64,000 nt of DNA from Acinetobacter proteolyticus. GTDB lineage: Bacteria > Pseudomonadota > Gammaproteobacteria > Pseudomonadales > Moraxellaceae. The stretch lies in NCBI RefSeq assembly GCF_000367945.1, contig NZ_KB849179.1:912446-976445 (forward strand). Reading direction: 5' to 3'. The notes under the pieces are model-generated. The model did no database searches. It had not been told where the DNA came from and saw nothing but the letters and a program-made list of their open reading frames with translations. Shown piece by piece: positions 1 through 7,294 of this stretch. A program made the position numbers and the translations under genes. Each line of letters begins with the position of its first letter. Positions within the stretch are counted from its first letter, which is position 1.

Positions 1-2
1 GC

Positions 3-182
3 TTAATGATCAACATTTTTAAATTGTTTTGATAACACACTTAAAGTTTTCATGTGTTTGCCATAACGGCGGCAAGAACGACAAGCGAATAAGTGCAATT
101 GCAGATTGCTCTGTTCTCGTAACAGCAATGCTCTATCTTGTTTTTCAGATAATAATTGAGTGGCTTGGCGGCATGTCAACAT
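3..182 (-). CDS. Zinc-finger anti-sigma factor, 59 aa
   Basis: Small protein with a ZAS-type metal site: Cys4 and then H30-x3-C34-x2-C37. Known ZAS anti-sigma factors hold an ECF sigma factor inactive until a signal disturbs the zinc/thiol site. I place the start at 182 because AGGAGG lies seven bases upstream and the ATG overlaps the end of the sigma gene by seven bases, indicating coupled translation. An upstream ATG at 221 would overlap far more and lacks this site. It has no membrane segment, so it should act in the cytoplasm. It is the last gene of the hvfA operon; copper or thiol stress as the signal is inference. Confidence 0.75.
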   Translation of the reverse strand: MLTCRQATQLLSEKQDRALLLREQSNLQLHLFACRSCRRYGKHMKTLSVLSKQFKNVDH

Positions 183-796
183 GAGCAATCCTCCTGCAAT
201 AACCATTTGTTTTCTAAGCATTCACGTAATCGTGTTCTGCTGCGATACATCAATACATTAAAATGTGAAACCGTCAGTTCCAGCTTTTCACAAATTTCAT
301 TGGAACTCAGCTCGATCACCTCACGCAACATAAATACCTGTGCATATTTGGCAGGTAAATGATTGAGACAGGCATCAAAAATAATCCAGAAATCTTGTTG
401 TTCCATCATTTCTTCAGGGCTTTGCCATGCTTGCGGCGCTTCATATTTATGCCAATGTCCAGAAGCATCAAATAGCTCATCTATACTCAGCTCACTTTCT
501 TCATCCTTAAACAATTCACTCATGCTGACTAAACGAGATTTCTGTCGAATTAAATCAATAATTTTATTTTTTAGAATGGCAAACACCCAGGTTTTAAAAG
601 CCGCCCGTCCTGTAAATGAGTCTAGATATTGAAACGCGCTAGTCAGTGCTTCCTGAACTACATCCTCAGCTTGCTGTATTGAAGACAGCTGTAAAATTGC
701 AAATTTTAGCATCTGTTGTCTTAAATCTTGTAAAAAAGCAGGATTGTGCAACTGATGGAATAGATCATCGTGATTTGTTGCTGAAGCTGAACTCAT
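176..796 (-). CDS. ECF sigma-70 family sigma factor
   Basis: 206 residues. Region 2 lies at about 30-95 (the stretch AEDVVQEAL, then FKTWVFAILKNKIIDLIR) and region 4 at about 135-190 (LPAKYAQVFMLREVIELSS and a helix-turn-helix ending in RSRTRL). The ATG overlaps the stop of hvfC by four bases (ATGA), so the two are co-transcribed. Sigma factors of this type often sit with MNIO/DUF2063 metallophore genes. Two candidate target promoters, upstream of hvfA and of hvfX, share TGTAA..N16..CGnCTAA, so it probably drives its own operon plus the divergent hvfX. The signal is not visible in sequence; copper is the obvious candidate from the neighbours. Confidence 0.88.
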   Translation of the reverse strand: MSSASATNHDDLFHQLHNPAFLQDLRQQMLKFAILQLSSIQQAEDVVQEALTSAFQYLDSFTGRAAFKTWVFAILKNKIIDLIRQKSRLVSMSELFKDEESELSIDELFDASGHWHKYEAPQAWQSPEEMMEQQDFWIIFDACLNHLPAKYAQVFMLREVIELSSNEICEKLELTVSHFNVLMYRSRTRLRECLENKWLLQEDCSC

Positions 797-1551
797 CCCT
801 GTATCTCATCATTATTATGAGGAATATGAATTAATCTTAACCGAGTTAATAAAGCTTTTAACGAATAAATTTGTGTTTGAATTTCTTGCTGAGAAAATTC
901 AGGGAGTGCTGATTGGGTCAGTTGATAAAGATCTGATCCAGTTACATTACGTTGATTCATCTGTTCGATGAGCATCGCGAATAAAGGTGATAAAGGTTCA
1001 ACACAGACCTGATCTAGATCATCTCGCCATACCATAATCGCGCTTGGCACGGGTTCCACTTGTTCAAGCCTCATTGTCATTGTCCAGCTATAAACAGGAT
1101 ATTGATAGGCCAATACCCAAACTTGGGTGGTCAATTGCCAGTCTTGGTCTTCTACCAGAATAGGTGTTTCGATTTCGACTGTATCTAAATACAGTTCTAG
1201 CCATTCATACTGCAATAGCTCTGCTAACCAAGGATACTGTTGTAATATCGGATGCTGTTGTTCGGTGAAGTATTCTCGAAACTGCAAGGAAATATCATTG
1301 TATAACGGCGACTGACATTGTGATTTTTGAAAAAATTCTGCCAATAAGTTCTGCCACTGCTGTTGAGGTAACATGGCTTGTGCGACTGGAAAGACCAAAT
1401 TGATAAATGAACAGATGTTATTAAACAGCAGGTCACGATAAACCTGCATACGATGAACAGCAAAGTTTTGTGGTGGCTCTAACTCGGGATCACGTATCCA
1501 ATCACAGAACTGTCGCTGCGTAGTCTGAAAGGATATTGGCTTTGCCTTCAT
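793..1551 (-). CDS. hvfC: HvfC/BufC family RiPP maturation partner (DUF2063)
   Basis: 252-residue DUF2063 protein. The family's N-terminal helical domain (about residues 10-95) contains FCDWIRDP, RMQVYRDLLFNNI and FPVAQAMLP. Family members bind the precursor peptide and the MNIO enzyme and are needed for cysteine modification. The ATG at 1551 is preceded by AGGAGGG at five bases; the GTG one codon earlier is too close to it. The start lies inside hvfB (about 50 bases overlap), again indicating coupled translation. The function is inferred from family and context; no catalytic residues are expected. Confidence 0.85.
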   Translation of the reverse strand: MKAKPISFQTTQRQFCDWIRDPELEPPQNFAVHRMQVYRDLLFNNICSFINLVFPVAQAMLPQQQWQNLLAEFFQKSQCQSPLYNDISLQFREYFTEQQHPILQQYPWLAELLQYEWLELYLDTVEIETPILVEDQDWQLTTQVWVLAYQYPVYSWTMTMRLEQVEPVPSAIMVWRDDLDQVCVEPLSPLFAMLIEQMNQRNVTGSDLYQLTQSALPEFSQQEIQTQIYSLKALLTRLRLIHIPHNNDEIQG

Positions 1552-2362
1552 CACGACCCTCCTGTTGCATATTTTTGATATGGGTCAATTCATTTTGTAA
1601 CTGTTGCCAAGATGGAATATTAAAGTCTCGTTCCAGTAACGTTGGTTTAACTCCACAAATTTGATAGCTATATTGTAAGAGCTGCCAAACAGGATCACTG
1701 ATTGCTGCGCCATGTGTATCGATCAATAGGTTTTTTTCAACTTGTTCATGGCCAGCAACATGTAAGTAACTAATCCTGTCTTTGGGCATCGCATCAATAA
1801 AAGCATAGGCATCACTGCCATGATTAATGCTATTTACATAGACATTATTCACATCCAATAGCAATTCACAGTCTGCCTTGAGCAATACTTCACGTACAAA
1901 TTCAGCTTCACGCATTTCTGCATTGGGCATTAAATAGGTGGAGACATTTTCAATCACCAATCTCTGCCCTAATATATCCTGCACCCGTAAAATACGTTCT
2001 GCCACATAATTCGCAGCTGCTTCGGTCATAGGAATCGGTAATAGATCATATAAGTAACCACCATCATGGGTATAGCTTAAATGTTCTGAGTAAATTTGGA
2101 CTTTATAGTGTTGTAGAAATTTTTTAACCTGCTGGATAAACTCCAGATTCAAAGCATGTGGTCCGCCAATGGATAAAGACAATCCATGACAAATTAAAGG
2201 TGCTTTCTCAACACATTGGGCTAGAAGTTTGGCATGCCGACCACCAAAGCCCATCCAGTTTTCAGGAGCAACCTCAATAAAATCTGGATGAGTATCGGCA
2301 TTTAAAAACCCATCAATAAACTCACGTCTTAGGCCCAGACCTACACCAGCCAATTCAGCCAT
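1502..2362 (-). CDS. hvfB: MNIO-type peptide maturase (DUF692), HvfB/BufB family
   Basis: 286-residue DUF692 TIM-barrel protein. It shows the hallmark stretches GVGLGLRREFI, FIEVAPENWMG, CHGLSLSIGG, YSEHLSYTH, LVIENVSTY, LLLDVNNVYVN and YLHVAGHEQ; the His, Glu, Asp and Asn residues there bind the iron atoms in this family. MNIO enzymes convert cysteines of a partner peptide into oxazolone/thioamide-type groups that bind copper. AGGAG stands seven bases before the ATG. It lies 69 bases downstream of the precursor gene and overlaps hvfC. Assignment to this enzyme class is firm; the exact modification of this precursor is inference. Confidence 0.93.
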   Translation of the reverse strand: MAELAGVGLGLRREFIDGFLNADTHPDFIEVAPENWMGFGGRHAKLLAQCVEKAPLICHGLSLSIGGPHALNLEFIQQVKKFLQHYKVQIYSEHLSYTHDGGYLYDLLPIPMTEAAANYVAERILRVQDILGQRLVIENVSTYLMPNAEMREAEFVREVLLKADCELLLDVNNVYVNSINHGSDAYAFIDAMPKDRISYLHVAGHEQVEKNLLIDTHGAAISDPVWQLLQYSYQICGVKPTLLERDFNIPSWQQLQNELTHIKNMQQEGRDEGKANILSDYAATVL

Positions 2363-2431
2363 GCTTAAACTCCTATGATTAGAATGATGCCGATCTAGGT
2401 TTTAAATCGACATCATCCATGATTGAAGGGA

Positions 2432-2740
2432 TTATTTAGCCCCACACTTGCCGTCAGCCACTTTTTTATCCGCACCACATTTTGCTTCAGCAGCTTTCTT
2501 GGCTGCGCCACACTTCGCGTCTGCTGCTTTTTTTGCTGCACCGCATTTAGCTTCAGCAGATTTTTGCTGTTGTTTAGCTTTATTGGCACCACATTTCGCT
2601 TCACCACATTTTCCATCAGCAGCTTTGCTTGCATGGGCCTCTGTCGTCGTTGTCGTTGCTGCAACAGCCACTTGGGTCACGCCAGCAACAGATAATGCCA
2701 ATAACGCTGCAACTGAAGTCATCGAATTAAGTTTGCTCAT
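2432..2740 (-). CDS. hvfA: HvfA/bufferin-type metallophore precursor peptide
   Basis: 102 residues. A signal peptide (MSKLNSMTSVAALLALSVAG, then VTQVAVAA) is followed by a Lys/Ala-rich core with six [ED]-[GA]-K-C-G motifs at Cys45, 50, 66, 77, 88 and 99. The last four are exactly 11 residues apart. This is the EGKCG-type precursor family modified by MNIO enzymes to chelate copper in the periplasm. The ATG at 2740 is preceded by AAAAGGAA; an upstream ATG at 2779 would add a 13-residue tail before the signal peptide and is unlikely. First gene of the operon hvfA-hvfB-hvfC-sigma-anti-sigma. Confidence 0.92.
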   Translation of the reverse strand: MSKLNSMTSVAALLALSVAGVTQVAVAATTTTTEAHASKAADGKCGEAKCGANKAKQQQKSAEAKCGAAKKAADAKCGAAKKAAEAKCGADKKVADGKCGAK

Positions 2741-2791
2741 TTTTCTATTCCTTTTAAGGTAAATGCTCGGTTTGTACAAAGGTACATAAAG

Positions 2792-2820
2792 TTAGACGGC
2801 GTAAATCTCGATTTATTACA
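2792..2820 (-). promoter_or_regulatory. ECF-type promoter of hvfA operon
   Basis: On the minus strand TGTAAT (2820-2815), 16 bases, then CGTCTAA (2798-2792), about 50 bases before the hvfA start. It matches the divergent site at 2841-2869 in both boxes and spacing. A CG-rich -10 box with no TATAAT fits ECF control by the operon's own sigma factor (inference). A 14-base inverted repeat (TGTAC-N4-GTACA, 2773-2786) lies in the leader. Confidence 0.6.
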
Positions 2821-2840
2821 GTGCAAATAAAAAAAAATTA

Positions 2841-2869
2841 TGTAAGAAATTGAATCCTCATCCGACTAA
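2841..2869 (+). promoter_or_regulatory. ECF-type promoter of hvfX
   Basis: TGTAAG (2841-2846), 16 bases, CGACTAA (2863-2869), 34 bases before the hvfX ATG. It is the mirror of the hvfA promoter, with the same spacing, so the two transcription units are probably switched on together by one ECF sigma factor. Confidence 0.6.
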
Positions 2870-2902
2870 TGATCATTCAATCCGATTCGGTGTGAAATTA
2901 TC

Positions 2903-3523
2903 ATGAAGAACTTTTTGTATGCTCTTACTCAGCACTATCAAAACATGTGCTCAGCACTCAAACATGCGGATGGCATCGCGGCACTTGCCTTACGTTGGTA
3001 TTTAGTTCCAGTCTTCTGGATGGCTGGTACAAATAAACTGATGCATTTTCAAGATACAGTGGAATGGTTTGGCAATAGCGATTGGGGCTTGGGTTTACCC
3101 TTTCCGCATATCATGGCAGCACTGGCAAGTTCGACGGAGCTTGTAGGGGCTGTGCTTTTAACGCTCGGTCTTTTGACACGTTGGATTAGTATTCCATTGA
3201 TCGTTACCATGTTGGTGGCAATCGTCACTGTACACCTACCAAACGGTTGGCAAGCCATTGCCGATCCCAATGCACCCTTTGCCAATGCACAAGTACTCGC
3301 CTCTGCTGAAAAACTGGAAGCAGCTCGAGGAATTCTAGAAAACTATGGCAATTATGACTGGCTAACATCCAGTGGTTCATTCGTGATTTTGAATAATGGC
3401 ATTGAGTTTGCAGCGACGTATCTGATTATGCTGATTACCTTAATTGTTCTCGGTGGTGGTCGTTATTTCAGTTTAGATTATTGGCTAAAACGACAGATCG
3501 CTAAACATGTTCCACAAAAATAA
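2903..3523 (+). CDS. hvfX: HvfX-type DoxX family membrane protein
   Basis: 206 residues with about four membrane segments (near 22-42, 70-90, 92-113 and 165-190) and the DoxX start LRWYLVPVFWMAGTNKLMHF. The long insert after the third segment (ANAQVLASAEKLEAARGILENYGNY, in parts) is typical of members found beside metallophore genes. The family is annotated as a copper-binding or redox partner in metallophore maturation; its exact reaction is not established. Here it is divergent from hvfA and has its own ECF-type promoter instead of being the operon's last gene. Confidence 0.8.
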   Translation: MKNFLYALTQHYQNMCSALKHADGIAALALRWYLVPVFWMAGTNKLMHFQDTVEWFGNSDWGLGLPFPHIMAALASSTELVGAVLLTLGLLTRWISIPLIVTMLVAIVTVHLPNGWQAIADPNAPFANAQVLASAEKLEAARGILENYGNYDWLTSSGSFVILNNGIEFAATYLIMLITLIVLGGGRYFSLDYWLKRQIAKHVPQK

Positions 3524-3570
3524 ATTCAACGAGTATCGCCCGGTTATTTGTGAAAGTATTAAATCGTTAA

Positions 3571-3586
3571 GGTCAGGAAGCTGACC
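3571..3586 (+). terminator. Short hairpin after hvfX
   Basis: GGTCAG-GAAG-CTGACC is a perfect six-base stem with a four-base loop, 47 bases after the hvfX stop. There is no T run behind it, so it may be a weak terminator or only an RNA structure. Confidence 0.35.
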
Positions 3587-3591
3587 GCAAT

Positions 3592-3607
3592 ATTACAATT
3601 TTGTCAT
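3592..3607 (+). promoter_or_regulatory. CusR/CopR-type box before the two-component genes
   Basis: ATTACA-ATTT-TGTCAT, an inverted repeat with one mismatch and a four-base centre, 65 bases before the response-regulator ATG. It resembles the known CusR box (TGACA-N4-TGTCA core) and the perfect copy at 6007-6024, suggesting autoregulation. Confidence 0.5.
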
Positions 3608-3671
3608 TTATAAATATCTAATTATCTTTGACGCTAAAATGACACGATAAAACTTTGGGCTCGATGAAAGC

Positions 3672-4355
3672 ATGCGAATACTTCTTGTTGAAGATGAACA
3701 AAAAACAGGTGATTATCTCCAAAAAGGCTTAACTGAAGCAGGTTATGTAACTGATTGGAGTCAAGATGGTATATCAGGGCTCCATCTTGCTGTAACAGAA
3801 CAATATGATCTGATTATTTTAGATGTGATGTTGCCTAAACTAGACGGCTGGAAAATCCTCACTGAAATTCGTAAAGTAAATACATTCCTCCCTGTCCTGT
3901 TTCTTACAGCCAAAGACCAGATTGAAGATCGCGTCAAAGGTTTGGAACTTGGTGCAGATGACTTTCTGATTAAACCCTTTGCCTTCGCAGAATTGCTCGC
4001 CAGAATCAAAACCCTGTTGAAACGTGGTCAAATTAAAGAAGAACAAACTTTCTATGCAGTTGCAGACTTGCATCTCGATTTGATCAAACGCCGTGTGGTG
4101 CGTTCTGGACAACGGATTGATCTGACCGCCAAAGAATTTTCATTATTGGAACTATTCATGCGCCGTCAAGGTGAAGTCTTACCTAAATCTCTGATCGCTG
4201 CACTGGTTTGGGATATCAATTTTGATAGCGATACTAACGTGGTTGAAGTTGCAATTCGTCGACTGAGAAATAAAATTGATACCGATTTTAGCCCCAAACT
4301 GATTAGAAATATCCGTGGTATGGGTTATGTCTTAGAGATTGAAGATGAGAAATAA
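3672..4355 (+). CDS. cusR: CusR/CopR-like copper response regulator
   Basis: 227 residues, OmpR family. Receiver domain 1-115 with E8/D9, phosphate acceptor D51, T79 and switch lysine K101; winged-helix DNA-binding domain about 128-222, ending in NIRGMGYVL. It is closest in pattern to the heavy-metal regulators CusR/CopR/PcoR, which switch on copper efflux and oxidase genes when the sensor detects periplasmic copper. It overlaps the sensor gene by 11 bases. The metal specificity is inferred from family and copper neighbours; silver or other metals are possible. Confidence 0.85.
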   Translation: MRILLVEDEQKTGDYLQKGLTEAGYVTDWSQDGISGLHLAVTEQYDLIILDVMLPKLDGWKILTEIRKVNTFLPVLFLTAKDQIEDRVKGLELGADDFLIKPFAFAELLARIKTLLKRGQIKEEQTFYAVADLHLDLIKRRVVRSGQRIDLTAKEFSLLELFMRRQGEVLPKSLIAALVWDINFDSDTNVVEVAIRRLRNKIDTDFSPKLIRNIRGMGYVLEIEDEK

Positions 4356-5727
4356 ATTATTTCGTTCGATCGGTTTTCGAATCAGCTTTATTTCAACATT
4401 GTTCACGATTCTGATCTTGATCGTTATGGGGATATTCGTCAATCAACATGTCGTCAATTATTTCTACCAACAAAACCAAAAAGAAATCGAAGGCAAAATT
4501 CAGCTGATTGAAAATTTATTTCAACAGAAACCAAGCAATTTTAAAGACAGCTTAGATGAGGCATTGATTGGGCATGATAATCTAGTGATCCAGATCAAAC
4601 TCGCCAATGGTCAAACCATTTATAATAAAAAAAATGACCACACCGATCTCAGCCAATTGATCCAAAATAGAAATGGACAATGGGTTAATTGGAAAAATAA
4701 GGATCAGAGTTATCAAGGCATCATGGTCAATAAAAACCTTCGCTATGATCAAATCGATCAAAACATGCAAATTATTGCCGCAATAGAAGTCACCGATAAT
4801 TACTATTTCCTGCATTCTTTTAAACAGCAGTTGCTCATGATTGGGTTACTCGGTGTGATTGGTCTGATGTTTTTAGGCTGGTTAGCCACTTGGCAAGGTC
4901 TCGGCCCAATTCGGAAAATGGCAAAACTTTCAGAAAATATTTCTGCAAATAATCTTTCCAATCGCCTCGATCTCAGCAATGTGCCGATTGAACTCGCCCC
5001 TTTAGCAACTGCATTCAATGACATGCTTAACCGCTTGGAGGTTTCAGTCGATAAACTTTCTGCGTTCTCAAGTGATTTGGCCCATGAAATCAGAACACCA
5101 ATCAATAACCTGATGATGCAAACCCAAGTTTGTTTAACCAAACAAAGAAGCGTGGAAGAATATCAAGACGTGTTATTTTCCAATCTGGAAGAATATGAAC
5201 ATCTGGCAAAAATGATTTCAGATATGTTGTTTCTTGCAAAATCGGATCATAACCTTGCATTAAAAAACAAAAAAGAAATCGATTTAAAGCAAGAAATGCG
5301 GGTGCTATTTGAATATTTTGAAGCCTTTGCCTCAGAAAAACACATCCAGTTAAAGCAAATAGGTCAGGCATCTATTCATGCTGAACCCGCAATGATTCGT
5401 CGAGCCTTTAATAATTTAATCTCGAATGCAATTAAATATGGTGAGCCTGACTCAATTTTAGAAGTCAAACTGAGCCAAGATCATCAGCATTCGATTATTC
5501 AGATTAAAAATAAAGTGTCTGCTGAAATGCAGACTTTAAGCCCTTTACAACTGTCTCGTTTCTTTGACCGCTTCTATCGACTGGACTCATCCCGACACAA
5601 AGCCGAAGATGGAACGGGGCTAGGACTGGCCATTACCAAATCCATTATCGAAATTCATGATGCAGCAATTGATGTATTTATGGAAGAAGAAAATATTGTA
5701 TTCCGAATGATTTTTAAAATGCAGTGA
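4345..5727 (+). CDS. cusS: CusS-like heavy-metal sensor histidine kinase
   Basis: 460 residues from the ATG at 4345 (a TTG two codons earlier is less likely). Membrane segments at about 10-32 and 163-185 enclose a periplasmic sensor domain of roughly 130 residues. HAMP follows; the phospho-acceptor is His247 in [11 protein letters not shown], and the ATPase domain shows [11 protein letters not shown] and [11 protein letters not shown]. It belongs to the heavy-metal sensor kinases that detect periplasmic copper/silver. Translationally coupled to the regulator gene and followed by a strong hairpin. Confidence 0.86.
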   Translation: MRNKLFRSIGFRISFISTLFTILILIVMGIFVNQHVVNYFYQQNQKEIEGKIQLIENLFQQKPSNFKDSLDEALIGHDNLVIQIKLANGQTIYNKKNDHTDLSQLIQNRNGQWVNWKNKDQSYQGIMVNKNLRYDQIDQNMQIIAAIEVTDNYYFLHSFKQQLLMIGLLGVIGLMFLGWLATWQGLGPIRKMAKLSENISANNLSNRLDLSNVPIELAPLATAFNDMLNRLEVSVDKLSAFSSDLAHEIRTPINNLMMQTQVCLTKQRSVEEYQDVLFSNLEEYEHLAKMISDMLFLAKSDHNLALKNKKEIDLKQEMRVLFEYFEAFASEKHIQLKQIGQASIHAEPAMIRRAFNNLISNAIKYGEPDSILEVKLSQDHQHSIIQIKNKVSAEMQTLSPLQLSRFFDRFYRLDSSRHKAEDGTGLGLAITKSIIEIHDAAIDVFMEEENIVFRMIFKMQ

Positions 5728-5735
5728 ATAAAAAG

Positions 5736-5774
5736 AAAGGGCCATAGAACTTATAAGAAGTTTCATGGTCCTTT
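5736..5774. terminator. Bidirectional terminator between cusS and small peptide gene
   Basis: AAAGGGCCATAGAACTT and AAGTTTCATGGTCCTTT form a 17-base stem (one mismatch, two G-U pairs) with a five-base loop. It sits between two converging genes, so it can end both transcripts. Confidence 0.75.
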
Positions 5775-5786
5775 CAAATTTAAATC

Positions 5787-5936
5787 TTAGTTTGCCTGAT
5801 TTTGACCATTGCCACCTTGTAGAGTTGCATTACGCTCTTGGTTTTTTTCCAAGAACATTAAACCACCATCTGCATAACTTAAGCTCGCTGTTGATGCAAA
5901 CGATAGGATGAAGATGAGTTTAATCAATGCTTTCAT
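5787..5936 (-). CDS. Small secreted protein, 49 aa
   Basis: ATG with AACAGGT upstream, then a signal peptide (MKALIKLIFILSFASTASLS, cleavage near SYA-DGG) and a mature part of about 27 residues (DGGLMFLEKNQERNATLQGG, then NGQNQAN) without cysteine or histidine. A perfect CusR-type box lies 71 bases upstream, and the gene faces cusRS across a shared terminator. This makes a copper-induced periplasmic peptide likely. I do not recognise a family and assign no function. Confidence 0.65.
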   Translation of the reverse strand: MKALIKLIFILSFASTASLSYADGGLMFLEKNQERNATLQGGNGQNQAN

Positions 5937-6006
5937 TTCTATTTACCTGTTCTCTCTTAACTCTCTATAAGATAGAACAAGCAGCCCAACAACAGCATGA
6001 CCAGAG

Positions 6007-6024
6007 AATGACAATTATGTCATT
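6007..6024 (-). promoter_or_regulatory. CusR-type operator
   Basis: AATGACA-ATTA-TGTCATT is a perfect seven-base inverted repeat with a four-base centre, matching the core of the known CusR/CopR box. It sits upstream of the 49-residue secreted peptide gene. Confidence 0.6.
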
Positions 6025-6084
6025 TCTATATATGACAACACCGTACATAATCTATCGAGTTTGGTGTTATTGCTCAATTTGATC

Positions 6085-7116
6085 TTATTGTTTATCTAAA
6101 AACTTTAATAAATGAATGACCGCATCACCCGCCAATTGCATTGACTTTTGATCGACCTGTTCAATGGTGTCACATGCTTTGTGATAGCACGGCGCGAACT
6201 CCAGTTCATCCCCTTTCATTTGCTCATTAAACAAGATGACAGAAGTCACTGGAACCTTACCTAAGAACGGAGCCGTATCACTGGCGGTTAAGGTCGAGAC
6301 ATCTTCTTTAATTTTTAGGTTTTTTGCTTTGAAAAATGCCTTGAGCGAATTCTCTAATGCTAAATCACCGCTATGGCTTGGCAGGCCACGTAAACTATCA
6401 AGTAGTGGTTTATAGTCAGATTCCTGCATGTCACGTTCTTTCAGCATTTTTTCCATCTCATCTACAGAGGATTTATCACCATCTGCAATCAAAATTTCAG
6501 GGTTTTTAGTCCCCACCATATCCACATTGATATAGGCTTTAATGGCTTTTAACTGTTCAGCAGTCAGTTTCTCTACATAAGCTTGAGAACCTGCAATCCC
6601 TACTTCTTCCGAATCCCAAAATGCCAGATGAATGGTGTGTTCCGGTTTTACTTTTTGGCTCGATAATTGTGTCATCAAATCGAGCAATAAGGCTACACCT
6701 GAAGCATTATCATTGATGCCAGGTCCCATTTTGACCGAGTCATAATGTGCTCCCAGCAGAATTATGCTTTGTTTTGACTCACCGGGAATCTCTACAATAA
6801 TATTCTTACCTTTGGTCTTTTCCCGATTTTCAAAAGTCTGAAGCTCTGTACTAAAACCTGCTTTCTTGGCCTGATCTAAAATATAATCTGCACTTGCTAG
6901 ACCACCTTGCGTACCGACAGCACGATTACCACCATGCTGTTTGGCAATTTGTTCAAATGCATGTAAATGCGTCATCATCTGTGCTGCATCCAGTTTTAAA
7001 CCAGATTGACTCACATCTTCAACTTTTTCTTTGGAATGTTGCTCGTTTTTTTGACAACCGCTCATCGCAAACATACTGCTTAAAATACAAACAGCTAAAA
7101 ATTTCTTTAAAAACAT
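6085..7116 (-). CDS. M28 family zinc metallopeptidase, lipoprotein
   Basis: 343 residues. Lipoprotein signal with lipobox MSG-C (Cys21), then an M28 aminopeptidase domain (about 50-340). Two-zinc site motifs are visible: GAHYDS (His, Asp), GINDNASG (bridging Asp), FWDSEEVGIAG (catalytic and zinc Glu), NVDMVG and a C-terminal His in CYHKACD. The family removes N-terminal residues from peptides; this one would be membrane-anchored, facing the periplasm or surface. It sits beyond the CusR-type box but reads away as a separate gene. Substrate unknown. Confidence 0.85.
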   Translation of the reverse strand: MFLKKFLAVCILSSMFAMSGCQKNEQHSKEKVEDVSQSGLKLDAAQMMTHLHAFEQIAKQHGGNRAVGTQGGLASADYILDQAKKAGFSTELQTFENREKTKGKNIIVEIPGESKQSIILLGAHYDSVKMGPGINDNASGVALLLDLMTQLSSQKVKPEHTIHLAFWDSEEVGIAGSQAYVEKLTAEQLKAIKAYINVDMVGTKNPEILIADGDKSSVDEMEKMLKERDMQESDYKPLLDSLRGLPSHSGDLALENSLKAFFKAKNLKIKEDVSTLTASDTAPFLGKVPVTSVILFNEQMKGDELEFAPCYHKACDTIEQVDQKSMQLAGDAVIHLLKFLDKQ

Positions 7117-7294
7117 AAAATAAACTTAAACCAATTTTTATAAAGTCAGCTTAATACTAGATTTTCAGGTCAGTATTTGCCATTTTGATTTGTATCTTGT
7201 GCTGTTATTCAATCAGGGACATATCGCTGCTTATCTATTTGCTTAAACCTGTCCTCGATTAGACAGGTTTTAATAAGTTGTCTTCAGACCTATT

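Noticed and set aside
2413..2762. Overlapping frames of similar length on both strands across the hvfA gene
   Set aside because: They are shadows of the repetitive Lys/Ala/Cys codons; only the frame with signal peptide and ribosome site is credible.
3640..3660. A further CusR-type half site (AAAATGACAC) close to cusR
   Set aside because: Only one arm is present, with no paired TGTCA at the right distance.
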